Program-made: the position numbers and the translations under genes
Shown: piece after piece, positions 44,240-54,670 of the stretch
Layout of the letters: each line of letters begins with the position of its first letter
Numbering within the stretch: position 1 is the stretch's first letter
NCBI RefSeq assembly: GCF_004114955.1
Contig: NZ_CP030053.1
Location: 3,720,001 to 3,784,000 of the forward strand
DNA from: Bradyrhizobium guangzhouense
GTDB taxonomy: Bacteria > Pseudomonadota > Alphaproteobacteria > Rhizobiales > Xanthobacteraceae
Reading direction: 5' to 3'
Length of the DNA stretch: 64,000 nt
The notes under the pieces: generated by a model
What the model was told of the DNA's origin: nothing
Seen by the model: only the letters and a program-made list of their open reading frames with translations
The model's database searches: none

Positions 44240-46963
44240 TCATCGCACGTCCGCAAGCCATCCCCTGACGGCCGCGCTGGCTGCCTGCGTGGCGAGCAAC
44301 GGCAACGCACTCGAGACAATCACGATCGACCACATTTCGGCGGTTGGGGGCGCAAGCTGTAACAGATGCGCAGCCGACGATAGGTAGGGCGGTACAGCGA
44401 GTAGTGTTGCACAGAGCAGAAGCGCACCCCAAACCCAGCCGTTCCGCGTGACTTCGTTGACGAAGAACGGCGAGCGCGGATCGCGCATGTTGAACACGTG
44501 CCAAAGCTGGGCAAAGGCGAGCGTCAGGAACGTGGTGGTGACTGTTGAGCGGGCATCGAGAGCGAACCAGGACGATGCAGCCAGCGCCCCGAAGGTGCCT
44601 GCGGTCAACGTCGCCCCGTGCAGGACGATGGCGACCCATTGCCGGCGGCCCAGAATGGGCTCTTTTGGATCGCGCGGCGGACGTTTGAGGATGCCCTCCT
44701 CGCCCTCGCCCATGGCGAGCGCGAAAGCGGGGAAGACGTCGGTTACCAAATTGAGATACAGGATTTGCAGCGGCAAGAGCGGTAAAGGCAGCGCCAGCGA
44801 TACGGCAAGGCCGACCGCCAACACCTCGCTGAGATTGCAGGACAAGAGGTAGGCGACGAAGCGACGGATATTGGCGAAGATCACCCGCCCTTCGTGGATC
44901 GCCCTGATGATGGTTGGAAACGCGTCGTCGAGCAGGATCATGGCGGCCGCTTCGCGGGCCACATCGGTCCCACGCAATCCCATCGCCACACCGATATCGG
45001 CCTGCCGCAGAGCGGGTGCGTCATTCACCCCGTCCCCCGTCATGGCGACAATCTCGCCCGAAGCCTGATACGTCCGGACGAGAGCGAGTTTTTCATCCGG
45101 AGTTACTCTCGCGAAAATTCCGACGTCCCGGAGCGCAGGCTGCCCGGTTTCAATCATCCGCCCGATATTCCTGCCCTCCACGACATTCGCAACGTTCTCC
45201 CCAAGCCCGACGGCTCGACCGATACTTTTCGCCGTCACCACGTGATCGCCTGTGACCATGACAACGCGAATTCCCGATTGCCGGCAGTCCTGGATGGCCG
45301 GTGGCACGTCGGCCCGCGCGGGGTCTTCCAAGCCGACAAGACCAGCAAGCACCAGCCTGTCATAGGGTGCGGCATCGGCCACCTGGTCGATCCTCGTCGC
45401 GCAGGCGAGTACCCGCAGGCCTTCATGGCCGAGCCGATCGGCTCGGCTGAGCCACTCCGCTCGCAAGGCGTCATCAAGCGCGACTTCGCCGCCCCCGACA
45501 GCTACGCGCGTCGTCGCCGCCAGGACCGCCTCGGGCGCCCCTTTCACGGCAATCAGTACACCCTCCCCATGCTCATGAACGGTCGCCATCATCTTGGCGA
45601 CGGGATCAAAAGCATGCTTGCGCACGACGCCGCGCCCTTCCAGCAAGGCTGTCCGCCTGAATCCGGCGCGCAGCCCGGCACGCAGAAGCGCAATCTCCAT
45701 GGGATCGCCGCTGCCGCGCTCCTCGGAAGCATCGAGATGCGCGTCGTTGCAGAGGACCGCGATCCGGAGCAATTCGGCCGCCTGTGGATCGTGAGCGACC
45801 TGCGGCTCCTCGCCTCCCCCTGGAGCGCCGGTCCCGAGCGCGATCTCGCCTGAGGATGTGCAGAGCCGTCGTACCGTCATCCGATTTTCGGTCAGGGTAC
45901 CGGTCTTGTCGGTGAGAATGACCGTGGTCGCCCCGAGCGTCTCGACCGCCGAGAGACGTTCGATCAGCGCATTTTGCTGCGCCATGCGCCACATGCCACG
46001 GGCGAGCGCAAGCGTCGCGACGATGGGGAGACCTTCTGGAATTGCGGCTACGGCGAGCGCGATAGCCGCCTCGATCATCAGGAGAGCGTCCTTGCCACTC
46101 GATAGACCAATGGCACCGATGATGGCGGCGACAGCGATGGTCGCCCAGACGAGTTGCATCGACAGACGCTCGAGCTTGCGCTCGAGGGGCGAATGACCCG
46201 GATCGGCTTCGAGAACGAGCCGCGTCACCCGGCCGAGTTCCGTGATGATTCCGGTCGCGACCACGACACCCGCGCCGGTGCCGCGCGTAATCGCGGTGCC
46301 CTTGAACGCCATCGACGCGCGATCGCCGAGACGGGTGTCTGCGCCGACCGGCTCGATCTGCTTGTCGACGGCGACTGATTCTCCGGTCAGCGACGACTCG
46401 TCCGTTGAAAGACGAGATGTCTCGATGAGGCGCAAATCGGCCGAAACGGCATCACCAGCCTCCAGGACCACGACATCGCCCGGAACCAGATCCGCGGCCG
46501 GGATCACATGAACCCGTCCCTCGCGTCGGACGCGGGCGGTCCGCGTGCCGAGCGCGCGCAAAGCCTCGATCGATCGGACCGCCTTCAACTCGGTCACGAA
46601 GCCGATCAGCGTGTTGATGGCAAGCACCGCAAAGATGGCGCTGCCCTCCTCGAGCTCGCCGAAATAAAACGCCAGTCCTGCTGCGCCGCTCAGGAGATAG
46701 ACGACCGGGCTCTTGAACTGGTGCACCAGCAGGCGCAGCACGCCGGCTGGACGCCGCGAGGCGATGGTGTTCGCGCCGAAATGCTTGCGCCGTGCGCCGA
46801 CCTCGGCTTCGGACAATCCCTCGGCGCCGGACACACGTAACTGCCCCAGCAGTTCTGCGACGGGCAGCGCGTGCGGGAATTTCGGGAGTATCAGCGGGTC
46901 AACGACTTGCTGCTTGGCGATGGCGTACCTCGTTTGCGCCGGAATGGAGAGATGTGTCGCCAG
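44240..46963 (-). CDS. P2-type cation-transporting ATPase (Ca2+/Mg2+-like)
   Basis: About 907 residues. After an N-terminal cation-ATPase domain (GLSEAEVGARRKHFGANTI), the actuator has LTGES, and the phosphorylation loop is ILTDKTGTLTEN. The M4 motif PEGLP of Ca2+-type pumps precedes it, and the hinge is GDGVNDAP. The C-terminal domain has six helices. It pumps a divalent cation or protons across the inner membrane. The start is a problem: the N-terminal domain is recognisable from about 46895. No in-frame ATG, GTG or TTG lies between the preceding gene's stop (46971) and GTG 46834, so I place the start at CTG 46963. ATG 47128 would mean reading 160 nt inside the neighbour. Confidence 0.87.
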   Translation of the reverse strand: MATHLSIPAQTRYAIAKQQVVDPLILPKFPHALPVAELLGQLRVSGAEGLSEAEVGARRKHFGANTIASRRPAGVLRLLVHQFKSPVVYLLSGAAGLAFYFGELEEGSAIFAVLAINTLIGFVTELKAVRSIEALRALGTRTARVRREGRVHVIPAADLVPGDVVVLEAGDAVSADLRLIETSRLSTDESSLTGESVAVDKQIEPVGADTRLGDRASMAFKGTAITRGTGAGVVVATGIITELGRVTRLVLEADPGHSPLERKLERLSMQLVWATIAVAAIIGAIGLSSGKDALLMIEAAIALAVAAIPEGLPIVATLALARGMWRMAQQNALIERLSAVETLGATTVILTDKTGTLTENRMTVRRLCTSSGEIALGTGAPGGGEEPQVAHDPQAAELLRIAVLCNDAHLDASEERGSGDPMEIALLRAGLRAGFRRTALLEGRGVVRKHAFDPVAKMMATVHEHGEGVLIAVKGAPEAVLAATTRVAVGGGEVALDDALRAEWLSRADRLGHEGLRVLACATRIDQVADAAPYDRLVLAGLVGLEDPARADVPPAIQDCRQSGIRVVMVTGDHVVTAKSIGRAVGLGENVANVVEGRNIGRMIETGQPALRDVGIFARVTPDEKLALVRTYQASGEIVAMTGDGVNDAPALRQADIGVAMGLRGTDVAREAAAMILLDDAFPTIIRAIHEGRVIFANIRRFVAYLLSCNLSEVLAVGLAVSLALPLPLLPLQILYLNLVTDVFPAFALAMGEGEEGILKRPPRDPKEPILGRRQWVAIVLHGATLTAGTFGALAASSWFALDARSTVTTTFLTLAFAQLWHVFNMRDPRSPFFVNEVTRNGWVWGALLLCATLLAVPPYLSSAAHLLQLAPPTAEMWSIVIVSSALPLLATQAASAAVRGWLADVR

Positions 46964-46970
46964 ACGGGAC

Positions 46971-49256
46971 CTAAGCCGACACGGCTTCGTAGATATCCTC
47001 TTCCTGGGCGGTGTGCATGCGCACCAGCGTCTCGATCGCCTCGATGACGCGTTGCGCGTCCCGCACGATATAGCGGTCGATCTTCTCCGAGGGCATGTCT
47101 TCGACGATGCGGCTGAGCAGCCGGGCAAGATGCAGGATCTCGCGATGCGCCCGGCTCATGGCGGAGAGCCCATGGCGCTCGCGCAGCACCTCCGCGAGCT
47201 TCGGATAGACGCTGTCTTCGTCGTCGCGCTCGTGCTTCACGACGCTGCTCTGAACCAGAAGCTGGGCCTCGCCGATCAACGTCCCGGCCGAGTCCGGCGT
47301 CACGTCGTCCAGGGCATCGACGATTTTGCGCAGGCGGTCCAGGTCCCTGAACAAGGCCTGATGATCGTGACGCAATGTCAGCCCCTGCTCCGCGGTGATG
47401 CGACGGCCGCCAGCGCCGAGGGCCGGAGTGAGTGCGCGCAGTGCGTTCAGGATGACGGCGACATCGATCACCTCCTGCGCGATCGCCGCCGGCACCGGGG
47501 CGAGCCAACCCAGCGTGGCAGCGACCATCGCGACGAGCGACAACCCGATGCCGACGATAATACTTTGCAGGGCAATCCGCCGCGCCCGCTGCGCAATGAT
47601 GATGGCTTCGCCCACACGGTCGAGGCGGTCGGCCAGGATCACCACGTCAGCCGCTTCGGACGACGCGCTGGCGCCCCGCGCCCCGAGCGCGACGCCGACG
47701 TCGGCTACGGCCAGCGCCGGGGCGTCGTTGATACCATCGCCGACCATGATGGTCGGATGCAGCCGTTGCTCGCCCCGCACCGCCTCGACCTTATCGGAGG
47801 GGACGCGGTCGGCCAGCACGGCATCGAGGTCGAGCGCCGCGCCGATGGCCTGTGCCGCCGCGGCGCGATCGCCGGTGACCATCACCATCCGCGCGACGCC
47901 CGCATCGCGGAGCAGCCGGATCGCCCGCGGCGTATCGGCCCGCAACTCGTCCGCCAGAAGCAACGCACCGATGGTACGTCCATCCACGGCGACAAAGACG
48001 ATCAGCGCCGAGCGCCACGAGGCGCGCCGGATTGCCCGCAGCTCCCACGGCGACAACGCGGCATGCGAAGGAAGCATCTGCCGCGCGCCGGCGGTGACCT
48101 GCCGTCCGTCGATCATGCCGCTCAGACCGGAGCCCATCGCCTCCTTGACCTGTTCGGGGGCTTTCAGCTCGAGGCCGCGCTCGACGGCCGCCGCCACCAC
48201 GGTCTTGGCCAGCACGTGATGCGAGGCCTGCTCGAGCGATGCCCCGAGCCGGAGAACCTCGTCCGGGTCGCCTCCCGGTGCAACCTCGATGGAAAGCAGC
48301 CGCGCCCCTCCGACGGTCAGCGTGCCCGTCTTGTCGAACAGCACGGTATGCGCGCGCGCCAAGGCCTCCAGCGCCGCACTGCCCTTGGCCAGGATGCCGC
48401 GGCGCGCCGCTTGCGCGACGCCGGCAATGAAAGCGACCGGTGCAGCCAGGATCAGCGGGCAAGGCGTCGCCGCCACCAGCACGGCAAGACTGCGGGTCAG
48501 ATCCCCGGAGATCCGCCACGCCACGAAGGCGATCGCAATCGTCACCGGCAGGAGAAGCAGCGCGTAGCGATCGGCCAGCCGCACAAAGGGCGCTTTTGCC
48601 GTTTGCGCCGCCGTTACCATGCGCACGATGCCGGCATAGGTGCTCTCGCCGGCCGGCGCAGTCACGGTCAACTCGAACGTCTCGCCCGCATTCAGCGACC
48701 CCGACAGAACGGCACTGCCACGCGCCTTTTCGACCGGGATCGGTTCGCCTGTCACGGCGGACTCGTCGATGGTCGCCGAGGCCGAGCCAACGATACCGTC
48801 GACCGGCACGATCTCGCCGGCGCGCACCAGGAGTTGCTCGCCGACCAAGACGGCATCGACCGGAACCTCTTCGATCCGTTCCCCGCTCTTGCGGTGAGCC
48901 TGGCGCGGCGCGCGATCGACCAGCGAGCGCAGGTCGCGCTCGGCGCGTGCGACCGCGATGTCTTCCAGCACGTTGCCGCCGGAGTACATCAAGGCGACCA
49001 CGGCTCCAGCAAGCGGTTGGCCGAGCGCCAAGGCCGCGCTCATGGATAGCAGCGCTATCGCGTCCACGCCGAGGCGGCCGCTGAGAAAATCCCTGACGAT
49101 CGAGACCGCCAGTCCTCCGATCACGGGTGCCGTGCCTAACTCCCAGGCGAGATCGGCCAGATCGGGCCGGCCAATCACTCGTGCAAGAATTCCACCGGCC
49201 AGTCCCGCGATGGCGATCGTGACCAGGGCCCATCGCAGGACGCGCTCAAACGACAT
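46971..49256 (-). CDS. nia: P1B-5 type metal ATPase with C-terminal hemerythrin domain (Nia-like)
   Basis: 761 residues. Six to eight transmembrane helices and the P1B core: TGE at 169-171, the metal motif TPCP at 264-267, DKTGT at 308-312 and GDGINDAP later. No N-terminal heavy-metal domain. The last about 135 residues (from about 625) are a hemerythrin-like HHE domain with LRHDHQ, KHERDDE, AHREILH and MHTAQEED, enough ligands for a di-iron site. TPCP plus a C-terminal hemerythrin defines P1B-5 ATPases. Sinorhizobium Nia of this type exports Ni and Fe and is expressed in nodules. A FixK/FNR-type box lies 56 nt upstream, and the P2 ATPase gene follows after a 7-nt gap. Confidence 0.93.
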   Translation of the reverse strand: MSFERVLRWALVTIAIAGLAGGILARVIGRPDLADLAWELGTAPVIGGLAVSIVRDFLSGRLGVDAIALLSMSAALALGQPLAGAVVALMYSGGNVLEDIAVARAERDLRSLVDRAPRQAHRKSGERIEEVPVDAVLVGEQLLVRAGEIVPVDGIVGSASATIDESAVTGEPIPVEKARGSAVLSGSLNAGETFELTVTAPAGESTYAGIVRMVTAAQTAKAPFVRLADRYALLLLPVTIAIAFVAWRISGDLTRSLAVLVAATPCPLILAAPVAFIAGVAQAARRGILAKGSAALEALARAHTVLFDKTGTLTVGGARLLSIEVAPGGDPDEVLRLGASLEQASHHVLAKTVVAAAVERGLELKAPEQVKEAMGSGLSGMIDGRQVTAGARQMLPSHAALSPWELRAIRRASWRSALIVFVAVDGRTIGALLLADELRADTPRAIRLLRDAGVARMVMVTGDRAAAAQAIGAALDLDAVLADRVPSDKVEAVRGEQRLHPTIMVGDGINDAPALAVADVGVALGARGASASSEAADVVILADRLDRVGEAIIIAQRARRIALQSIIVGIGLSLVAMVAATLGWLAPVPAAIAQEVIDVAVILNALRALTPALGAGGRRITAEQGLTLRHDHQALFRDLDRLRKIVDALDDVTPDSAGTLIGEAQLLVQSSVVKHERDDEDSVYPKLAEVLRERHGLSAMSRAHREILHLARLLSRIVEDMPSEKIDRYIVRDAQRVIEAIETLVRMHTAQEEDIYEAVSA

Positions 49257-49312
49257 AACCTTGTTCTCACGGCTGAAGACACATCACATTGTCCCGAATC
49301 CGGCTTTAGCCG

Positions 49313-49326
49313 TTGAGCAGGATCAA
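49313..49326. promoter_or_regulatory. FixK/FNR-type box (TTGAGCAGGATCAA)
   Basis: TTGA-N6-TCAA, 56 nt upstream of the Nia-like ATPase start on the minus strand. It overlaps the stop codon of the HlyD-type gene, which suggests the ATPase pair has its own promoter inside the larger same-strand cluster. Confidence 0.65.
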
Positions 49327-50528
49327 GGCGTTCGTTGCGAGACGCGCTTGCCCGGCGCCACACGATCACTGGGATAGACGATCACCTTTTCCCCCGGAGC
49401 GAGGCCGGACGCGACGGCCGCGACGCGACCCGAACGGCGCAAGAGCTCGAGTTGACGTAATTCGGCCCGCCCATCCTTCTCCACATAGACGTTCCAGCTC
49501 TCTCCGCGGCGAAACAGCGCGCCAGATGGGATGATCGTCGCATCGTCCGCTGCGAAGACGGTGATCTGAACGTCCACCTGATAGCCGTCGCCGAGTCGCG
49601 CCCACTTTTCCGCTGGCGACAGGATATCGACGAGAACATTGACCCTTTGCTCTTCGACGCCGAGGGTAGAGATCTTGGTGAAGGCCGCGGGCTCAACCCG
49701 GCGCACTCGCCCCGTCAGCTTCCCCTCGCCGCCCCAATGGTCGATCGTGACGTCAGCCCCCGCGCCGATCTCGACCGCGTCAGTGCTGAGGACATCGACC
49801 ACGATTTCGAGATCCCTGGCGTCGCCGATGTCCAGAAGCGGCGTACCAGGCTGCACGATCGTCTCGCTTGGCGTCGTCACCTTCAAGACGACGCCGGCGA
49901 CCGGCGACGCGACGCTCCAGCTTTCCGGCTGACCGTCGCCGCCGTTGGCGTAGCGGGCCAGCAACGCGCGCATTTGGCTGATCTCATGCTCGGCGGCGTG
50001 ATCCTGGAATTCTGCCGCACGCAGTTCCCGGTCAGCCAGGCGTGCCGCAAGTTCCGCACGTTCAAGTGTCTGCGTCGTCGCGGCCCCTTGCTGGGCCAGG
50101 GTTCGCGCCCGCGTCAGATCGGCATTTGCCTGGTTGACCTGGGCTTGCGTCCGCTCGACGACGGCCTTGGCCCGTTCGAGGTTGGCTTCGGCCATTCCCA
50201 GTCTTTCCTCGACCTCACGCCGGGTTCGTGGATCCATCAGCGGCGCCGGCGACGGCTCGATCGTCGCGACGGAGTCGTCGACCTGCACCTGGTCGCCGAC
50301 CTTGAAGCGGATCCGGCCCAACCGTCCTGCGAGCGGCGCAGCGACGACATATCGCTCGCGTACGCGTGTCTTGCCGTCTTCATCCACGGTGGCGACGAAG
50401 CGCCCCTTGGTCGCGATAGCCGTCTCGACCGCAACCGGCGCCGGCACCATGAACCAGACCGTGATCCCGGCGACAGCGAGAGCTCCCGCGGCAATTCCGA
50501 TATGGCGGCCAGTAATGCGCATCCTCAT
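49323..50528 (-). CDS. HlyD/MacA-like periplasmic adaptor
   Basis: 401 residues. One N-terminal anchor helix (about 10-32) is followed by a lipoyl half (VVAAPLAGRLGRIRFKVGDQVQVDD, about 61-85), a coiled-coil hairpin (about 100-190), the second lipoyl half (ASPVAGVVLKVTTPSETIVQPG) and a beta-barrel. This matches MacA-type adaptors of ABC exporters. Its start overlaps the permease stop by 4 nt, so ATPase, permease and adaptor form one tripartite unit; an outer-membrane channel would have to be shared. Confidence 0.92.
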   Translation of the reverse strand: MRMRITGRHIGIAAGALAVAGITVWFMVPAPVAVETAIATKGRFVATVDEDGKTRVRERYVVAAPLAGRLGRIRFKVGDQVQVDDSVATIEPSPAPLMDPRTRREVEERLGMAEANLERAKAVVERTQAQVNQANADLTRARTLAQQGAATTQTLERAELAARLADRELRAAEFQDHAAEHEISQMRALLARYANGGDGQPESWSVASPVAGVVLKVTTPSETIVQPGTPLLDIGDARDLEIVVDVLSTDAVEIGAGADVTIDHWGGEGKLTGRVRRVEPAAFTKISTLGVEEQRVNVLVDILSPAEKWARLGDGYQVDVQITVFAADDATIIPSGALFRRGESWNVYVEKDGRAELRQLELLRRSGRVAAVASGLAPGEKVIVYPSDRVAPGKRVSQRTP

Positions 50529-52888
50529 TCCCTGGTCTTGAGGGCTGCAACCAGATCGAGCCGGTCAACGCGCCCCTTGACGATGTAGGCACTGGCGGCG
50601 GCCGCGAGCAGCACGACTCCAGCTGCAATCACGTAAGTCTGCGGTGCGACCACCGCAGGTATCTGAAAGCTTTCGTTGGAGTGTAGCCTGGCGATCAGAT
50701 CGATGACGATGCGGGAAAGTGGCAGGCCGATCACTATGCCCAACGTGATCTCGACGGCGAATTCACCGAAAAGGATGCCCGCAACCTCGCCGCGGGTGAA
50801 ACCCAGCACCCGCAAACTGGCCAATTCCCACGCTCGTTCCTGCAAGCCGATGCGGGCACTGTTGTAGACCACGCCCACCGTGATGATCGTGGCAAAGGCA
50901 GCAAGGATGCCGGCCGTGACGAAGACAAGGCCGGCGATCTTGTCCATGAAGGATGTGAGCGTATACGCCTTCATCGTCACGGATTCGATGGTTGGGAGGT
51001 TCTTGAACTTCCGCCCCAATGCCAACATTGCCGTCGGCTCGACATACAGGCTTGCAGCCGAAACCACGGCGCCCTCGTCCGTGAAACGGTTCAGGGTCTC
51101 GATCTCCATGTAGGTTGCCATCCCGATCGATTCGTCGACGATGGCACTGACCGGAAGATCTCGCTTGCGCCGCCGCCCCTCCATGGCTTCGACCGAGATG
51201 ATGCCGCCGGCCTGTACGTCGAGCCGCTCGGCAAGACGCCGGGTGAGCGTGATGGCGTCGGGCGCGGCCGCGATCGGGCGCAGCATGGCGTCACGCGGCC
51301 GGCGCAATTGGTGCCCGACAGAAAGACCGATCACGGACGTCAGATAGCTTCGTTGCCCGGCGCGAAGCCGCACCGGCACAATGCGCTGTCCTTCCGCCGC
51401 CAGCACGCCCGGTTCGCGGGCCAGATCGCGAATGATCGCGCGATCCATCGGATGCGGAAACGTGACCGTCGCATTGCCACGCTCCACCAGATTGAACTGC
51501 AGATCGATCATCTCACCGATGGCGTCGCGCCAGAATATCCCAAGCACCATCATTGGAACGGCAAGGGCTACTCCGGCCACCGTCAGCAGCGAACGAAGCG
51601 GACGCCCGGCGGTATTCCGCAGGATCATCATCCGGCGCGATCGCGCGGCATTGCGTGGCAGCAGCGCCTCGATCCAGGACCGGCGAAAGTCGAGCGGCGC
51701 GGCGGGCCGCATGGCAACCGCCGGCGCAAGACGGACGACCTGCCGCAACGCGGTCAAAACGCCGAGAGAGGCTGCGGTCACGCTAATGGCGATGCCCACC
51801 GCCGCAGCCCAAGGGACGAGCTCGAACGGGAGTTGCGGCAGGCGAAAGAACCCCTGATAACTTGCGATCATTGCCTTTCCGAAGCCCCAGCCGGCAGCAA
51901 TTCCCAGCACCGCCCCAATCAACACGATGACGAGTATCAGCTTGAGGTAGTGCAGGCTCAGCGCGGTCGTAGGAAAGCCCAGCGCCTTCAATGCCGCGAT
52001 CTGCTCGCGCTGGGCCGCAACCAGCCTGCCGAGCGCGCTGTTGAGCAGGAACGCAGCAACGCCGAAGAAGATGAACGGGATGGTCGTCGACATCACCTTT
52101 TGCTGGTTCAACTCGTCTTCGAGAAACCGGTTGGACGCCTGATCCCGCCGCTCGACCGCGCCAACCGATCCATACGGTTCGAGCAGGCGGTCCAACTCGT
52201 CGATCACCGGCTTGGGGTCTGTGCCCGGCGCCAGAGAAATGACCACGTCGTTGAAGGCCGCTTTCATGTCGAAGCCGGCCTCCGCCGCGCTGCGGTCGAC
52301 CCAGAGAATTGCATAGAGCCGATCGTCGGGAATCGGCAGCCCCGGCTTGACGGCGTAGACATATTCCGGCGAGAGCGCGACGCCGGAAATGTGAAAGGCT
52401 TTCACCTTTCCGTTCAGCAGCACGCGGATATCATCACCGGGATTCACCCCATTCGCTTCTGCGAACGCCTCGTTGATCGCGGCCTCCCTCGAGGAACCCG
52501 GATCGGGCGCCGTGCCTCGGCGTAGACTCAGTCGGGCAAGGTTCTCGTCCCCGGCATGATTGAGCGATACCATGCGGGCCGAGACCGGCTGCGAAGCCGC
52601 CGGCCAGTCGACGATGACTTCGCGGACGATGCGCGGCTCGACCGAGGCGACCCCGGGAATTGCATTGAGCTGCGTGACGATCGACAATGGTGCGCGCTTG
52701 AGCGTCACGAACACTTGCGGAAAGCGCGTCGTCGCGTAGAAGCGCTCCACGGCCCTGCCGAGGGATTCGTATGTCGAGACCGACCCCACGAAGACGGCGA
52801 CGCCGGCGGCGACCAGCAAGGCGATGGTGAGCACCTGTCCCCGCATGGCACTGATGTCGCGCCGCAGTTTTCGATCGAGCAGGCTCAC
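50525..52888 (-). CDS. ABC transporter permease, FtsX/MacB-type, two repeats
   Basis: 787 residues. An N-terminal helix (about 18-40), a large periplasmic domain (about 45-260), three helices (about 270-400), a second helix and periplasmic part, then three final helices (about 665-780). This is the double FtsX arrangement of LolC/YhfK-like and DevC-type permeases. It would pair with the ATPase encoded just upstream to export or extract a lipid, peptide or lipoprotein from the membrane. It overlaps both neighbours by 4 nt. Confidence 0.9.
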   Translation of the reverse strand: MSLLDRKLRRDISAMRGQVLTIALLVAAGVAVFVGSVSTYESLGRAVERFYATTRFPQVFVTLKRAPLSIVTQLNAIPGVASVEPRIVREVIVDWPAASQPVSARMVSLNHAGDENLARLSLRRGTAPDPGSSREAAINEAFAEANGVNPGDDIRVLLNGKVKAFHISGVALSPEYVYAVKPGLPIPDDRLYAILWVDRSAAEAGFDMKAAFNDVVISLAPGTDPKPVIDELDRLLEPYGSVGAVERRDQASNRFLEDELNQQKVMSTTIPFIFFGVAAFLLNSALGRLVAAQREQIAALKALGFPTTALSLHYLKLILVIVLIGAVLGIAAGWGFGKAMIASYQGFFRLPQLPFELVPWAAAVGIAISVTAASLGVLTALRQVVRLAPAVAMRPAAPLDFRRSWIEALLPRNAARSRRMMILRNTAGRPLRSLLTVAGVALAVPMMVLGIFWRDAIGEMIDLQFNLVERGNATVTFPHPMDRAIIRDLAREPGVLAAEGQRIVPVRLRAGQRSYLTSVIGLSVGHQLRRPRDAMLRPIAAAPDAITLTRRLAERLDVQAGGIISVEAMEGRRRKRDLPVSAIVDESIGMATYMEIETLNRFTDEGAVVSAASLYVEPTAMLALGRKFKNLPTIESVTMKAYTLTSFMDKIAGLVFVTAGILAAFATIITVGVVYNSARIGLQERAWELASLRVLGFTRGEVAGILFGEFAVEITLGIVIGLPLSRIVIDLIARLHSNESFQIPAVVAPQTYVIAAGVVLLAAAASAYIVKGRVDRLDLVAALKTRE

Positions 52889-53628
52889 CAGCGCACCTCT
52901 TCCGCCGAGAGCCGATGTGCATTGCGCTCCTCGGAGACGATTCGCCCGCCGCCAAGCCGCAGCACGCGGTCTGCCATGCCTGCGATTGCGGCATTGTGAG
53001 TGATGATGATGGTCGTCGTGCCCAGTCGTTCATTGGCCCGTGCGATGGCCGCAAGCACCACCTTTCCGGTCTCGTAGTCCAGCGCGCCGGTCGGTTCGTC
53101 GCACAACAGGACATCGGGCGACTTGACGATGGCGCGGGCCACTGCAACGCGTTGCTGCTCGCCGCCCGACAGTTGCGAGGGGAAGTGGTCGATCCGCTTT
53201 TCAAGCCCGACCAGGGCTAGCACTTCGAGCGGATCGAGCGGCTTGTCCGCGATCTCGTTGACCAGGGCAACGTTCTCCAGCACCGTGAGGCTGGGGATGA
53301 GATTGTAGAACTGAAAGACAAAGCCGACATGCTCACGCCTGTAGCGCGTCAATTCAGCGTCGGTTGCGCCGACCAGATTGTGGTCTCGCCAACGAGCCTC
53401 GCCGGACGTCGGGCTGTCCAAGCCCCCAAGGATGTTCAGCAAGGTCGACTTGCCCGACCCTGACGGCCCGAGGAGCACGACGAACTCGCCCTCAAAGATG
53501 TCGAGATCGACGTCGCGCAGCGCATGCACGTCGATCTCTCCCATTCGATAGGTCTTCGAAAGCGCTCTGGCGCGAAACACCGGGGATCCGGTGCTACCCG
53601 TCTTGGGCGGATGGACGTCCATCAGCAT
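52885..53628 (-). CDS. ABC transporter ATP-binding protein (MacB/LolD-type)
   Basis: 247 residues. Walker A is GPSGSGKST (about 54-62), the ABC signature LSGGEQQR (about 154-161) and Walker [12 protein letters not shown] (about 174-184), followed by the H-loop ITHN. The sequence belongs to the LolD/MacB/FtsE group that works with FtsX-like permeases. It drives the exporter with the overlapping permease and HlyD-type adaptor. It follows the universal stress protein gene after 48 nt, so both may share the FixK-type promoter. Confidence 0.95.
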   Translation of the reverse strand: MLMDVHPPKTGSTGSPVFRARALSKTYRMGEIDVHALRDVDLDIFEGEFVVLLGPSGSGKSTLLNILGGLDSPTSGEARWRDHNLVGATDAELTRYRREHVGFVFQFYNLIPSLTVLENVALVNEIADKPLDPLEVLALVGLEKRIDHFPSQLSGGEQQRVAVARAIVKSPDVLLCDEPTGALDYETGKVVLAAIARANERLGTTTIIITHNAAIAGMADRVLRLGGGRIVSEERNAHRLSAEEVRW

Positions 53629-53676
53629 AGTCCGCTTACGGCCACCCTTCGGGAATTCGGCCGATGACTGATCGGT

Positions 53677-54513
53677 TCAGTGTGACAGCAGCACGGGAAT
53701 TGGCGGCTTCGTCAGAATGCTGCGGGTCGCGCCTCCCAATATGAACTCTCGTAAGCGGGAATGACCATACGCCCCCATGACGAGCAGATCCGCCCTGCGA
53801 GACGCTATCTGAGCCGCCAGAACATCGCCGATGGACCGTCCTGCAGCGTCGACCTCCTCGACGACCACATCGATGCCATGACGCGAGAGATTCTTCGCGA
53901 GCTCGGACGACGAACGCCGGCTCGAAATCGCCTTCTCATTGGTCACCGTGACGACAAACACCTCTCGCGCCTTCTCCAGGATCGGGATCGCATCGGAGAC
54001 CGCACGTGCCGCCGCGCGGCTGAAGTCCCACGCAACGATCACCCTGTTGAGTTCGGCTTCCTTCGAGGCGGAGGCCTCCGGCAGCACCAGCGTCGGTCTT
54101 CCCGAACCGAAGATGATCGCTTCAGCATGCCATTGGTCGTAGGACTCCGGCACCGGCACGATGGTGAGATCACGCAGCCGAGCATAGTCTATCAGGAGGT
54201 TCGGGACCTCGGACGTCAGGCAACGCTCGAGAATGATCTCGTGCAGCAGCGCCGATTTCGTGGAGGCGGCTTCAAAGGTCGCCAGCAGGTCCTGTGCATT
54301 TTTCCTGCTCTTGTGAGCCTCGCCGGCCACGATTGATCCGACATGGCCGACCCCGGACAGGAAAGTCCCGGGTATCTGCACATGAACTTCACAAGAGATC
54401 GCGGCGATGTGCGCGGCAAATGGCGAGATCAGCGAAACGGCGCGGTCGATGACCGAAACCGGCGTCGGTTCGGGATAGCTGGTCAAGGTGAGTAGAACGT
54501 CCCTGATGGCCAT
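53677..54513 (-). CDS. Universal stress protein (UspA family)
   Basis: 278 residues; the C-terminal half (about 140-278) is a full Usp domain with the ATP-binding signature GAYGHSRLREFILGGATRS near the end. The N-terminal half is a degenerate second Usp fold, so the protein looks like a tandem with one active site. Such proteins rise under oxygen limitation and other stresses. Its start lies 57 nt from a degenerate FixK-like site and 143 nt from a full one. It may be the first gene of the USP-ABC exporter unit. Confidence 0.9.
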   Translation of the reverse strand: MAIRDVLLTLTSYPEPTPVSVIDRAVSLISPFAAHIAAISCEVHVQIPGTFLSGVGHVGSIVAGEAHKSRKNAQDLLATFEAASTKSALLHEIILERCLTSEVPNLLIDYARLRDLTIVPVPESYDQWHAEAIIFGSGRPTLVLPEASASKEAELNRVIVAWDFSRAAARAVSDAIPILEKAREVFVVTVTNEKAISSRRSSSELAKNLSRHGIDVVVEEVDAAGRSIGDVLAAQIASRRADLLVMGAYGHSRLREFILGGATRSILTKPPIPVLLSH

Positions 54514-54570
54514 CGCGTGTGTCTCCGAAAATGCAATTTTGGTACGGTATCAGCGTCGGGTCCGGGTCGA

Positions 54571-54584
54571 TTGATCTAGGTCAG
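54571..54584. promoter_or_regulatory. Degenerate FixK/FNR-like site (TTGATCTAGGTCAG)
   Basis: One half is intact, the other mismatched at the last base, but the spacing to the USP start (57 nt) equals that of the better boxes. Confidence 0.4.
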
Positions 54585-54656
54585 AAGCCTCTGGTTCAAC
54601 CCCGCCGTCAAAACTTTCCGATCGCCGGCCCGCGCTACAACCTCAGGCTCGCCGAA

Positions 54657-54670
54657 TTGACCCAAATCAA
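54657..54670. promoter_or_regulatory. FixK/FNR-type box (TTGACCCAAATCAA)
   Basis: TTGAC-N4-ATCAA dyad, matching TTGM-N6-KCAA, in the divergent region between the USP and AI-2E genes; second site after 54571. Confidence 0.65.

Noticed and set aside
46713..49049. Long plus-strand open frame opposite the Nia-type ATPase
   Set aside because: Arg/His/Gln-rich composition, no domain, and the opposite strand codes for a clear P-type ATPase.
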